The notes: a model not told the origin generated them from the sequence alone. A stretch of DNA of 64,000 bases from Ailurus styani (GCA_002007465.1 LNAC01000163.1:2186243-2250242); one strand, 5' to 3'; shown: positions 44,057-54,833, counted from the stretch's first letter. A program made the numbers and translations.

Positions 44057-45005
44057 TAAGAGAATAAGCTTTACCTGAAAATCAAGAAAAAAATAGAAAT
44101 AAATTCACAAGTGACACAAATATTGAAGTATCAAAGACAGATAAACTATGTTCAATCAATAACTGATTGAGAAGATGGAGAATTTCAGAGAACTGGAAAG
44201 CAGAAAATAAATCAAACAGAAAGCCTAGAATTGAAAAATAAAACATGGTAAATTGACGACAGGAAATGACATACAACTGAAAAGACAATTAGTGAAGAGA
44301 ACATCAGAGGAGAATATATACACTGACACGTGGAAAATCAAAATGCAAAAATAGAGAAATGATCCTAAAAGACACATAGGATATGATGAAACGGTCCAAA
44401 AATAAGAGAAAATAAAGCAGAAGTGATATTTGAAGAAATAATGGCAAAACTCTTCCCCCACAGGTGTTGAAAACACCAAGAAGTGCTACAAACTCCAAGA
44501 AGAGTAAATACAAAGAAAGCCACACCATGAACAGAGCATTCTCAAACTGAAAAACAAAGAGAAAGAGAAAATCTTCAAGTCAACCAGAGGAAAAGAGATA
44601 TATTACCTTTAAAAGAACAATAATAAAACCATCAGCTGACAGCTCAATGGGAAAGAAAACAAGCAAGAAGACAATGGAATGATATCCTCAAAGTGGTAAA
44701 GAAAACACCTCCTAACACAGAATTCTATATCCATCAAAAATATACTTCAAAGTTTAAGGCATAATACATTTAATACAAAAACTGAGAAGATGTGTGATTA
44801 GCACAAAGGCACTCATAGAAATACAAAAGGAAATGCTGCAAGAGAAAGAAAAACTATCCCAGAAAGAAGCACCAAGATGCAGAATAGAATGCAGAACAAT
44901 GGAAAGGGCAAAGTATGTCAGTATATGGAAGTAAATACGGACGAGGATGTAACAGGAATAATGTCATATGGAGTTTAAAATATATCATTAATAACCTTGA
45001 CATTA

Positions 45006-45221
45006 GGGCGCCTGGGTGGCTCAGTGGGTTAAAGCCGCTGCCTTCGGCTCAGGTCATGATCCCAGGGTCCTGGGATCGAGGCCCACATTGGGCTCTCTGC
45101 TCGGCAGGCAGCCTGCTTCCTCCTCTCTCCTCTCTCTGCCTGCCTCTCTGCCTACTTGTAATCTGATCTCTCTCTCTCTCTCTGTCAAATAAATAAATAA
45201 AATCTTTAAAAAAATAAATAA
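45006..45221 (+). mobile_element. CAN-SINE, GGGTTAAAGCC form
   Basis: Inserted in the L1; target duplication ataaccttgacatta at 44991-45005 and 45222-45236. Confidence 0.96.
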
Positions 45222-45492
45222 ATAACCTTGACATTAGTAGCACATAAAGCAAGAGGGGGCTGCTCTACCATCTTTGCATTATCCAGACCTGGTAAAAGTA
45301 GTAATACGTATAATACTTTAATAAGTATCTGATTAACAGAAAGAAGGCAAGAAAAAAAGAACTTAGACTAGTAGGACAAATAAATATGAAGCTGACAATT
45401 TTATACCCAATATATCAATAATGCATTGAATGTGAATAGATCAAATTTATCATTTTAGAAAAAGTTGTCAGACTGTCATTAAAAATAAGCAA

Positions 45493-45685
45493 TTTGGGGC
45501 ACACGGGTGGCTCAGTCACTTAAGCAGCTGCCTTCGGCTCACATCATGATCCCATGGATCACGGGGCTCCCTGCTCAGTGGGGAGCCGCTTCTCCCTCTC
45601 CCTCTACCCCTCCACCCCTCCCAACGCCTCACCCCTCCCCACTTGTGTGCTCTCTCTCTCTCAAATAAATAATAAAATCTATAAT
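45493..45685 (+). mobile_element. CAN-SINE, older caniform form
   Basis: GGCACACGGGTGGCTCAGTCACTTAAGCAGCTGCC head with a small deletion near the B-box. Target duplication aaaaataagcaa at 45481-45492 and 45686-45697. Confidence 0.93.
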
Positions 45686-45862
45686 AAAAATAAGCAACTC
45701 AATTACATAAAAAAGATACACCATAAATAAGTGAGGTTGGAAATAAAAAGGTGGAAAATAATATACACCATACACTCACTAAAAGAAAGCTGGTAGAGCT
45801 TCACTACCATAAGATAAAGCCGACTTCAAGGCAAGCAGCACTACTCTTCAGATGGAAAGAGG

Positions 45863-46061
45863 GATTTTATTTTTTTTAAAGATTTTATTTATGAGAGAGA
45901 GAGAGAGAAAGAGAGAGAGAGCGAGCGCAGTGTGAAGTGCAGGGCGAGAAGCAGACTCACCACTGAGCAAGGAGCACAAAGCAGGATTGGATCCCAGGAC
46001 CCTGGGATCACAACCCAAGGGGGAAGCAGACATCTAACCAACTGAACCACCCAGGTATCCC
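45863..46061 (-). mobile_element. CAN-SINE, older caniform form, antisense
   Basis: 'CAACTGAACCACCCAGG' head, GA-rich body. No clear target duplication. Confidence 0.9.
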
Positions 46062-47099
46062 AAGAAGGTTGTTTTTTATGATGATAAAAGCATAGATCTG
46101 AAGGGAAAATATAATGTCTACCTTTGTATTATGAATCTAAGAACGTCACCTCAAAATACATAAAGCCTAAAACTGGCAGAAATAAAAGAAAAATCCATAT
46201 CATGGTTAAAGACGAACACATTCTTCTCAGTTACTCATAGAAAAAGCAAACATGACATCAGTAAGGATATCGGTTTGGAAAAGATTAACAAATGACTTAA
46301 TGGACAGATCAAGAGCAGAACACCCAACTAGTGTCAACTACACATTCTTTACAAATACCACAGGATATTTACCAAACTGTCTCAAATCTGAGGCAAAAAT
46401 CAAATTTCAAGCAATTTTAGAAGATTTAAGTAATACATGTCATGTCCTGACTAACTGCAGTGGATTTAGACTAGGAATTAATACTACAAAGATAACTTAA
46501 AAATCCCCATAAGTTTGGACATTGACTAATGCCCTTCTAAATAGCTCATGGGTTAAAGAAGATAATGAAAGTGAGAAATATTTGAGATGGATGACAACAA
46601 TTTTCTTTAAAATACACATCCATTTTTTACAGACGAAGAACTAACACCACACTTAGACATTCATGGCCTTAAATGTGCATTTAAGAAAATTGAGAAAGGC
46701 TAAAAATCAATGATCTCAGCACTCATCTTATGAAATCAGTAAGACAAAGATTGTAAAATTAAACCCAAAAAAGCTGAAGAGAGAAAAAACAAAAGTCAGA
46801 AATTAAATAAAAAACAACCATATAAGAAAATCAAAAAAGCAAAAGGTTGCTTCCTTGGAAGACCTACAAAGATTAACAAATCCCCACCAAGACCAAGAAA
46901 AAAGGCAAAAAAAGAGGAATAAAAATGGACATCAATTGCTGTTATCTACAGACATTAAAACATGAGGAACTATTAACAACTTTATGCCCAAAAAATTGAT
47001 ATAATAAATTAAATGGATTCTTAGAAAAACATAACTCAGCAAAAGTATCAGAAAATCTGAAGAGTCCTATTATCTATTAGAAAAACTTAATACAGCCTG

Positions 47100-47190
47100 G
47101 TATTTTTTCATTGAGCAATATATTACAAACATTTCCTTATGACATTAAGTATACTTGTTCAGGGATAGAGGACATTCATTATAGTATACT
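47100..47190 (-). mobile_element. Possible L1 3' fragment, antisense
   Basis: 'cattgagcaatatattacaa' and 'catttccttatgacattaag' resemble antisense L1M 3' UTR. May belong with 47360 onward, split by a MIR. Confidence 0.35.
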
Positions 47191-47194
47191 TAAG

Positions 47195-47360
47195 ATTGGG
47201 GTTTCATTTAAGCTTTACCAATTCTTAACCATGTGACCTTTGATAAATTATATAACCTCTTCATAGCACAATTTTTTAAATTCTGGCCTCATAGGTGGGA
47301 TATTAAATCTACTTAGTACAATGTCTTGGATCTAGTGAATGTTTGAGAATGACAGCAATG
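47195..47360 (+). mobile_element. MIR
   Basis: 'ttcttaaccatgtgaccttt', 'ataacctcttcatagcacaa', 'gcctcataggtgggatatta', 'tagtacaatgtcttggatct', 'agtgaatgtttgagaat' in sense order, diverged. Confidence 0.7.
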
Positions 47361-47760
47361 AGTATGTTTAATGACTGCATGGTAGCCTATATTCACCTCT
47401 TACAAACACTGCAAGAAATCCCTATCTATCTTTACACACATCCCTAATTTCCTCAGGACAAAATCCTGGACATGAAATTAATGGATCAAGAGATTCATGA
47501 TGCATAGAGTCCATTCGTCCTTCAGAAAAGCTGAATCAGCTTACACTTCCACAGACAATATAAAAATGCTCATTTTCCTACACCCTTGGCCACCTGGATA
47601 TCATCCTTTTATATTTTTGCCAGTTTGGTAGGACAAAGTGGCAGATCAGTATTACATTTATTTTGCATTATATGAATTCTTTAATGAGTATGAACACTTA
47701 TCAGATCTATTGACATCTATAATTGTCCTTTCATAAATTGCCTTCTCCTATCTTTTACCA
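47361..47760 (-). mobile_element. Ancient L1 3' part, antisense (left half)
   Basis: 'gctcattttcctacaccctt', 'tttttgccagtttggtagga', 'tagtatgaacacttatcaga' style landmarks and 'ttgtcctttcataaattgcc' follow antisense L1M. It resumes at about 48450 after an insertion. Confidence 0.6.
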
Positions 47761-48240
47761 GAGCAGAAGAAAAGGAGGATAACCGGCAGAAATCACACAG
47801 GCCTGGTGGTCAAGGGGTTCCAAAGCAAGTACTCGCTGGTTCGCAAACCCAGGGTGAGGAGAGGCAGAAGAAAGAGGCAGATCATTCCAGATTGGCAGGT
47901 GGCGGGTTTAAAAAGCAAGGGAACTTCCTAAGGAGGTTTGTTTGGGGCAGCCGCAAGGTGAAGTGATCTCCACACTGGCCCACTAGAATCTTAAGTTTAT
48001 ATGGAGGTCTTCATGGGGTTCCCTCCCATATACCACGTGCTGTGGGAATGGTGGACAGATGGGGCAGATCGAACCACGCAAGGGAAGAGAGGAGGGGGTG
48101 AGGAGCCTATGACGGCCCACTTCCAGCTTGTGGGTCAGCCAGCAGTCACGTCCTCTCATGATCTCCTCCAACAGGACCATCCGAAATGGTTTAGACAGTC
48201 TTGCCTTTCTGGGAACATAAAAACTGTTTGCATACAGGTC
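47761..48240. other. Unassigned insertion inside an L1 tail, possibly an LTR
   Basis: This block plus a following SINE separates two halves of one L1 tail. It is more GC-rich than its surroundings, and on the minus strand carries 'catataaacttaagattc', a TATA-like box. I do not recognise the family. A 125-codon frame at 48001-48378 runs into the SINE and is not supported. Confidence 0.45.
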
Positions 48241-48419
48241 GTTTTTTTTTTTTTAAGATTTTATTTATTTGACAGAGAGATAGAGAGCACAAGCAGGCAG
48301 AGCAGCAAGAAGAGGCAAAGAGGAAAGCAGGTTCCCAGACGTGGCACTCGATCCCAGTACTCTGGGATCATGACTTGAACCAAAGGCAACACGTAATCGA
48401 CTGAGCCACCGAGGCACCC
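48241..48419 (-). mobile_element. CAN-SINE, older form, antisense
   Basis: Diverged head 'CGACTGAGCCACCGAGGCACC'. No clear target duplication. Confidence 0.9.
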
Positions 48420-48449
48420 TAGGCCACCTTCTTGACAGCCCTTCTTTCA

Positions 48450-48660
48450 TCCATTTTTCTTCTGGGATATTTGTACTTTTTCGTATTGCTTTATAAGAGC
48501 TTTTTAGGGTTTGTTTTTTACCTTTTAATTCTGTTTAGGTTTATTTACTTTCATTTTCCTTTAATAAGGGTAGTACTAAGGCCATGGATTTGTCTCTGAA
48601 ATTTTGGTTGTACCCTGTGGGGTTTTACAGGGCGTTTTTTTTCATTAACAATTTTTGCAT
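48450..48660 (-). mobile_element. Ancient L1 3' part, antisense (right half)
   Basis: 'catttttcttctgggatatt', 'tgtactttttcgtattgctt', 'tataagagctttttagggtt' continue the L1 text broken at 47760. Confidence 0.6.
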
Positions 48661-49557
48661 CTACAATTTATTTTTCTTGGCATCTAGATTTAGTACATAA
48701 ATATAAAAGAGAAAACAAAATCAGGACAGCACAAGGACCAACTCACATTATCTGTTGGGTTTTGATTCTTGAATAATTATAGAATATTAAACAAATCATA
48801 TAAAAACCATATCGTGAGGAGATGCTCAACTAGAGTAATTGAGGGTTTTTTTTCCAACTCAAAGGTTAAAGAAAAAATATGGGAGCAGGGAGAGAATGTA
48901 AATTCTAAAGGCAAAACTTATACATAGTCATTGTCAGAAGCTGTATGTGGTTGAAATGATACTGCATTCATGATCAGATAATGCTTTAACACACCAGATG
49001 TGATCCATAACGCATGGGTCTCAGGAAATGAGAAGAATCCAATGCTAGGCTGCAGACCGGCATAGGCTGTTGGGGAGCCTTCAGCAATTTCAAGCGGAAA
49101 AACATGTCACACGACAAACTTCCCTGTGGTCTGTTTTACTGGAACTAGAAATTACCTCCATGATTAACAGTGCATGCAGTGGCATTGTTTCTATTACAGC
49201 ACTGGCCATTTAGAAATTATTAGCATTTCCAAAAGAGCCATCTGATAAGCGATTTTGAAATAAGTTGAATTGAGGACAGTCCATGGCTTCTTGTCAAATT
49301 AAACTCCTGTCACGTGCCTAAAGACACAGGCCATGAGGAATCCCAGAACCAGGCCTGTAGGGATGCAACATTTAATGAACTGATGCAGAGGCATGGGCTG
49401 AACCCAGGTATTTACTGAATTTTACATTATACCTTTTCAGGGGAAAGCAGCGTGTAAAATCTGGGCAACGTATGAGAAAAACAGGCACCCCTGATTTTGC
49501 TCAATCGTGTTTGTCAGTGTTTAGCGAACAGATCAAAGTGTCCCATCCAATGAGGTA
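48661..49557. other. Unique stretch, candidate conserved non-coding element
   Basis: No repeat recognised. 48900-49500 is dense in developmental-type motifs: homeodomain (GATTAACAG, AAATTATTAGC), GATA-like CTGATAAG, RUNX-like CTGTGGTC and an E-box CACGTG at about 49312. No open frame of note. Confidence 0.4.
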
Positions 49558-50015
49558 CAGTAGTCTCCCTTCCTCTGCGGGGGATGCATTCTGAGATCCC
49601 ACTGGGTGCCTGAAACCCCTCACAGGACTGAATCCTGCATATTTTATGTTTTTTCCTAGGCACCCATACCTAGGCTAGAGTTACGTTTACAAAGTAGGCA
49701 CGTAAGAGAGTAACAGGAATAATAACAGAACACTTCTAACAATACACTTCCAACAAAATAAACACAACAATAAAAGCTGTGTGACTACGGCCCCTCTCAA
49801 AACCTCACTGCGCTGTACTCACCCTTCTTGTAATGACGTCAGGTGGTAAAACCCCCTCGTGACGGAAGGAAGAGCCGTGCGTGACGCGGGCGCTGTGACG
49901 TATTTAACGTGAGACTACGTCAGAAGGAGGAGCGTCCGCTCCCAGACCGGGGTGGCCGGCGAGAGAGGCTGAAAGGTGCATGAGCGAAGCCGCTGGGGAG
50001 GCGGGCCGCCGCGGA
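49558..50015 (+). mobile_element. MER2 (TcMar-Tigger DNA transposon), CpG-rich
   Basis: Starts CAGTAGTCTCCCTTCCTCTG next to the expected TA and runs through 'gggggatgcattctgagatc', 'gtgcctgaaaccc', 'ctgtactcacccttcttgta', 'actacgtcagaaggaggagc', 'cagaccggggtggcc' to 'gcgaagccgctggggaggcg', where the end becomes unclear. Non-autonomous; no transposase. The 3' half is rich in CpG because MER2 itself is. Confidence 0.88.
49834..49841. promoter_or_regulatory. Full CRE-like palindrome in MER2
   Basis: TGACGTCA, followed within 110 bases by TGACG, TGACGTAT and TACGTCAG. The context is transposon-derived. Confidence 0.4.
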
Positions 50016-50151
50016 GCAGGGCTCTGGGAGCTCGGAAGAGCGGAGTAACCGGCAACGGACAAAATCCACAGCCGCAAACGCGAGACTCATTCTAGCCTCT
50101 CTTTTGGTGCCCGTAACCCTGTGACCGTCAAAGCATAGCTGCAAGGGACTG
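50016..50151. other. GC-rich segment next to MER2
   Basis: 'gcgggccgccgcggagcagg', 'gcggagtaaccggcaacgga', 'ccgcaaacgcgagactcatt'. CpG density stays high past the recognisable MER2. It could be diverged MER2 end or unique CpG-rich sequence. Confidence 0.4.
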
Positions 50152-50168
50152 AGGCACTGGCTTTTTTC

Positions 50169-50332
50169 TACCTTTTTTTTTTTTTTAAGATTTTATTTAT
50201 TTATTTGACAGAGAGGGGGAGCAACAAGCAGGCAGAGAGGCAGGCAAAGGGAGAGGGGGAAGCAGGCTCCCCGCCGAGCAGAGCTCGATGCGGGGCTCCA
50301 TCCCAGGACGCTGAGATCATGACCTGAGCAGA
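50169..50332 (-). mobile_element. CAN-SINE, 5'-truncated with perfect target duplication
   Basis: The head stops at 'GACCTGAGCAGA', so the A-box part is absent, yet the 17-bp duplication aggcactggcttttttc is perfect at 50152-50168 and 50333-50349. That marks true truncation at insertion. Confidence 0.94.
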
Positions 50333-50349
50333 AGGCACTGGCTTTTTTC

Positions 50350-51344
50350 AAATGCCACAGACATAGAGAATTTCTTGACATCAGCATTTCCCAAACTGAC
50401 TTCCCATCGAATCTTTATAGCCCAGCGCACGTTTAACTTTGATCTGGGAACCATTTAGAAAATAGTTTATAAAAGAATGTTTACTGACATGCATACAATA
50501 TATTCCCAAATAGTTCAACACTTTAAGATAGTAGCAATTGTGTTATTACGTATTTTCTATATTATCTAATTATTTATAAATGTATGTAAAATGTATTTAT
50601 ATAGTCTATATTTTGTTATTATATACACATATACAATTGATCTTCATTATTCCTAGGTTCCATATTTGCAAATTTGTCTATTTGCCAAAATTTATTCTTT
50701 ACCCCAAAAATCAATACTCGGGACTCTTGTGGTCATTCACTGATATTCAAAAAGCAAGGAAGATTTTGAGTTGCCCAACATTGGTATTCTTAGATGAGGT
50801 TAAACAGGCAACATCTGCCTTCTTGTTTTAGCTCTCCTACTACAAACAAAGGTCCTTTTCATGGTTTACTTAGTGCCATCTTTTTCACATTTTTGTGCTT
50901 TTTGTTGGTAATTTTACGTGGATCCCAAACATAAGACTGAAGTGCTGTCTAGTGTTCCTGAGTGCAAGAAGGCTGGGATATACCTGATGCAGAAAATACG
51001 TATAACAGGCAAGCTTCAATCCAACATGAGTTATAGTGCTGCTAGCTATGAGATGAATATTAACAAATCAACAATGATATTAAATAGTGTCTTTACACAA
51101 AAACACATAAAAAACAAGGTTATATATTGATCAGCTGACAAAAACGTGACCAGAGGCTCACAGGAACCTAACCCTGTGTTTGCCCTATGAGCACTGCTAC
51201 AGTATTAGCTAATTCAGTGTTTGAGGCAACTTTATAGAACTACTAGCAAATAACAAGAATAAGTTTTATGTAAAATGAGTAAAAAAAACTTAAAGAACTT
51301 CAATTTTCTTAAGCTAGAGGAATGAGCCTGAATAAGCTCCTTCC
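50350..51344. other. AT-rich sequence, no gene seen
   Basis: Frames at 50580-50831 and 50918-51130 have no domain. No repeat recognised. Confidence 0.4.
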
Positions 51345-51960
51345 CTGATAGCTATTCATTTTTTCAGCTAATGAATGTAGATTGGGTTCTTCTATGTGCT
51401 AGGTATAAAAGTGGTGCACAAATATGGATATTGCCCTGAGTTTCTAGATGTTTGTTGTCTAGCTGGGAAGGGCCACCATTCATATGTGCTATATAATACA
51501 CAACCTGACTGGGGAAAACAGATGTAACCAAATAATCACATTAATGAATTAATGATCTCAGACTTGGCTAAGTGCTCTGTAAGAGAAAAATATGGTTCTC
51601 TAACAAAGAAGTCACCCAACTTAGATGGAAGGTGCACGATGAGGATAGTATTCCAATCAGAAAACATGGCCTGGGCAAAGGCTTGTAACAGGAGGGAGCA
51701 TGACATTCTGTAGAAACTATAAGAAGGACATTGTGCCTAAACCAAAAGAAAAGAAAAGAAAAATGGTCCAAAATGAAACTGGAGAGACAGGCAGGGGGTG
51801 AACCATCCAAGACCTTGTAAGCCAAGCTAAAAGATGTTGGTTTTATTCTGAGTGCAGTTGGAAGCCACTTACAAAGGGTGATTGTATTATATACACTAAA
51901 AGATCACTCTGGCTACAGTGTAGCCAAAGCAGAAGGGGGTGGTCAAAATCAATTTGGGTA
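51345..51960 (-). mobile_element. L2, antisense, 3' end into ORF2
   Basis: 'agctaatgaatgtagattgg', 'ttctatgtgctaggtataaa', 'gcacaaatatggatattgcc', later 'aaaacatggcctgggcaaag', 'ccatccaagaccttgtaagc', 'ttttattctgagtgcagttg', 'gaagccacttacaaagggtg', 'aaaagatcactctggctaca': a long colinear antisense L2. Confidence 0.82.
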
Positions 51961-52163
51961 GAACAGTTAAATTATCATAACCTCCCTCAAGTGTAAGTAA
52001 GCGTGCAGATTAGACCTTACGGTAAGGACTATCCATTATCTTTACCCAAAATGTTTTGTCAGGAAGATCTGTAGAAAATGTATTTTACTATTTAGAACCT
52101 GTAAAATGAATTAATGTGATTTTGACTTAGCAATGTCTGAGCATCCACAAACTCATAAGTAAG

Positions 52164-52700
52164 TGTAGGGGTCAAAATTTGCTATCCCAATATATGCCTC
52201 CTTGGCATGTGGATTATTTCAGGTTATTTTTAAGAAACAAAAGACTCACAAAGTTTTTCTTGCTTTGCCTTCCTTGTAACAGCCTAAAAGAATTTAGAAA
52301 GAAGACCCGCTTCAGAAAGGGAACCATCACTATGGATACCTATAGTGTAATATGAACTAGATATGATAGGGAGAAACCTAGCAAGGCCCACTTGATCTAA
52401 ATCCACTCTATGTCCCGTTGTTTCTGTACGGCCCAACAAACCTATTTTGAAACACTTACTCTTTCCACGCTTCTCATGAATTGCATTCCTTCCCTTAGGA
52501 GCCCAAGGCCCCTATCCCCTTCTCCTTAGGCCAGAATGACATATAAGCCTCATTTTTCCTGTCTTTGGAATCTCATTTTTATGTGGATTCCCCATTTATA
52601 CGTAAATTTCCTTTTCTCCTATTAATCTGTCTCATGTCAATTTAATTCTTAGACCAACCAAAAGAACTTGAAGGGTAGAAGAAAATCTTTCTTCCCCTAA
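52164..52700 (+). mobile_element. Solitary LTR with 5-bp target duplication
   Basis: A 537-bp element that starts TGTAGGGGTCA and ends TTCCCCTAA, imperfect inverted termini, between two copies of GTAAG (52159-52163 and 52701-52705). It has 'gacatataagcc' as a TATA-like box (about 52538) and 'gaccaaccaaaagaacttga' near the 3' end. A 5-bp duplication points to the ERVL/class III group; LTR33-like by memory only. No retroviral genes accompany it. Confidence 0.82.
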
Positions 52701-52705
52701 GTAAG

Positions 52706-53134
52706 CCACACCATCCATCACAACAATATTTATTGAATGAAAGGTAAATAGCTACAGGGCCTTGGTTGGTATCATGACAGATGAAATAATTAGTGTAACA
52801 GTGACTTATTAGTCTCCCTATGGGAAAGCATGCTAAGAAACCACAAAGAATTTACATCACATTAACCCATATTTTCTACTTAAAAAAAGAAAAGACATAG
52901 CACACTTAAATGTATAATTCCTGGAAATAATTAATAAATATAATTCTGACTTACGTGGGTACAACTTCTAAGAAACTGCAAGGAATACGTATCGTCCCCA
53001 TCCAGAATGTTTGCTTCTTGGAAAGAAAGATGGATCTTTCCCCAAAAGAGCAAATCACTACTTTTTATGAAAAGTCAGCTAAACACTAACCAGATATTAA
53101 GGCTTCTAAATGTTTACATTCCTCTAGACCAAAA
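52706..53134. other. AT-rich sequence, no gene seen
   Basis: Nothing recognised. Confidence 0.35.
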
Positions 53135-53338
53135 GTTCCCTGATTTTGTCTTAAAGGTCCAAATAGTAAATATTTTTGGCTTGGCTGACTCTATGGTCTC
53201 TGCCTTAACTATTCACAGTTGTGCAAAAGACTGACAATATGTCAACAAACGGATATGGCTGGTTTCCAATTATATTCATTTACAAAAACAGAGAGGCAGA
53301 TTTGGCCCTAGGGCCATAGTTTGCTGACCTTTCCTCTA
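53135..53338 (-). mobile_element. hAT-type DNA transposon fossil
   Basis: 'gtaaatatttttggcttggc', 'tgactctatggtctctgcct', 'acaaacggatatggctggtt', 'tacaaaaacagagaggcaga', 'ggccctagggccatagtttg', 'ctgacc' form a known mammalian repeat with terminal GGTC(A/G)GCAAAC. Family name not recalled with certainty. Confidence 0.65.
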
Positions 53339-53734
53339 GAAATCACAGTTAATGCAAAACAAAGTGTGAGGAGTGGGGCAGTAAATACTTCCCACCTTTA
53401 TTACCACATGAATCAGAATTCAGTGGTCTTGTTTTTTAGAACCACTCTCTAGAAAAAACAGCACCTCAGGCAAGCAAACAAGAATCTCTCCTTTGTCTTA
53501 TTAGAATTCCAGATTGTTCCTCAGACTCCGTGAAGAACTGCAGATGCAGAGGACATTTTCAGAGAAATCTTCTGTAATATGTGACTCAATCTCACTTTAA
53601 AGGGATCCTCTTCTGGCCCAGAAAGTCATTTTAGCCTGAAGCACCACTTCTTACCGCAGAGGAAATCAAGTACCAGAGTGTCTTAGCCTGCCATCTTGCG
53701 GCAGATTGGAGTAAGGAAAGGGAGATCGTTGAAC
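53339..53734. other. Unique-looking sequence with a YY1/CTCF-like site
   Basis: 53690-53706 reads GCCTGCCATCTTGCGGC. It contains a YY1 core in reverse (GCCATCTTG) and resembles CTCF (CTGCCATCT.GTGG). No gene seen. Confidence 0.3.
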
Positions 53735-54555
53735 CAAGACACCTGGAGAGAGGGAATGCCTGCTTTGTAACAGCACTGGCAACATGTTCTAGATGCATGG
53801 GCCATAGAGGGAGCCAAAAAAACCACAGTCCCTTGTCCTCAAGGGGTTTACAATCTGTAGGACTTCAGATATTTCTCAAAAAAAAAAAAAAAATTGGGCG
53901 CCTGGGTGGCTCAGTGGGTTGAAGCCACTGCCTTCGGCTCAGGTCATGATCTCAGAGTCCTGGGATCGAGGCCCACATCGGGCTCCCTGCTCGGCGGGGA
54001 GCCTGCTTCCTCCTCTCTCTCTGCCTGCCTCTCTGCCTACTTGTGATCTGATCTCTCTCTGTGTGTCAAATAAATAAAAAATAAAATCTTTAAAAAAAAA
54101 TTGTACAAATATATGCAACGTTACAACCATAGAAAATGGTCTGAAGGAGTCTTACATGCTGCTCTCAAAGTGAATACAAGAGACTCAACCTAGACAGGGC
54201 AAGTGGAGAAAGTTTCCCGGAAGATAAGATGATTAACATGAGGCCTGAACAGGAACAGGGATTTCCTGGGTGAGAAAGTGAGGGAAGATGATTTCAGGGA
54301 AAGGGAACAGCATCCATAAAAACTCTGCCACAGGAAGAAAGCAAGGGGGACTCTGGTATGCGATAAGGCCAAGGAGGGAAAGAGAGGACAGACCAGACAG
54401 AGCCTCGGAAACCATGAAAATAAAGATTAAAAGAAAAGAAAAGAAACCATGCAAATGAGGGGGTTTTCTTTATCCTATAAGCAGAGTGAAACCATAACAC
54501 GGTCTTAAACAAGGAGGAGTGACAAAATCAGACTTACATTTCAAAAAGATTGAAT
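53735..54555 (-). mobile_element. L2, antisense, split by a SINE
   Basis: Left: 'cccttgtcctcaaggggttt', 'acaatctgtaggac'. Right: 'catgaggcctgaacaggaac', 'aggccaaggagggaaagaga', 'ttttctttatcctataagca', 'ggagtgacaaaatcagactt', 'acatttcaaaaagatt'. Colinear antisense L2. Confidence 0.78.
53896..54092 (+). mobile_element. CAN-SINE, GGGTTAAAGCC form (variant GGGTTGAAGCC)
   Basis: Complete; target duplication in an A-run, aaaaaaaattg on both sides. Confidence 0.93.
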
Positions 54556-54833
54556 GTGTATCAGTCAGGGTCCAGTCAGGATACAGAAACTGCCCAGTAA
54601 TTTGAACAGGGAAAATTTAAATCAAGACTTACTATTTAACAGGAGATTGAAGTCACGAGGAGAACTCTAAAAAACACAGGCATAGCAGACATAAAGAGCA
54701 GCCATTCCCCCAAGCAAGGGCCTCCCTACTCAGAGGCCTGAGCCCCAGATCTTGCTGGAGAGGGAACCTCTGTGGCTCCCTACATGGCAGAAAAGTCACA
54801 ATGCTGCAGCTTGCAGCAAATGCCCCCTCTGGG

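Larger units (their letters stand above)
43440..47095 (+). mobile_element. Ancient L1 (L1M), 5' region to mid ORF2, decayed
   Basis: 'cagagcctcggatatctcta' and 'acaagtgacacaaatattga' (43978-44125) fit the L1M 5' region. 'atttgaagaaataatggcaa', 'aaccagaggaaaagagatat', 'aagacaatggaatgatatcc', 'aattctatatccatcaaaaa' (44430-44750) fit ORF1. 'aatgtgaatagatcaaattt', 'acattcttctcagttactca', 'ctcatgggttaaagaagata', 'gacctacaaagattaacaaa' (45420-46880) fit the 5' half of ORF2 (endonuclease side). Frames are broken by many stops and by three SINEs; it ends near 47095 without a 3' UTR. It is a fossil with no coding capacity. Confidence 0.75.

Noticed and set aside
43440..47095. Intact L1 with retrotransposition potential
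   Set aside because: Frames are broken by stops and by three SINEs, and the 3' half is missing.
48001..48378. 125-codon plus-strand frame
   Set aside because: It runs into an antisense CAN-SINE and the rest is in an unassigned insertion with no recognisable domain.
49800..50015. CpG-rich region considered as a gene promoter
   Set aside because: Its sequence is mostly explained by a MER2 transposon, which is itself CpG-rich; only the CRE content was kept as a finding.
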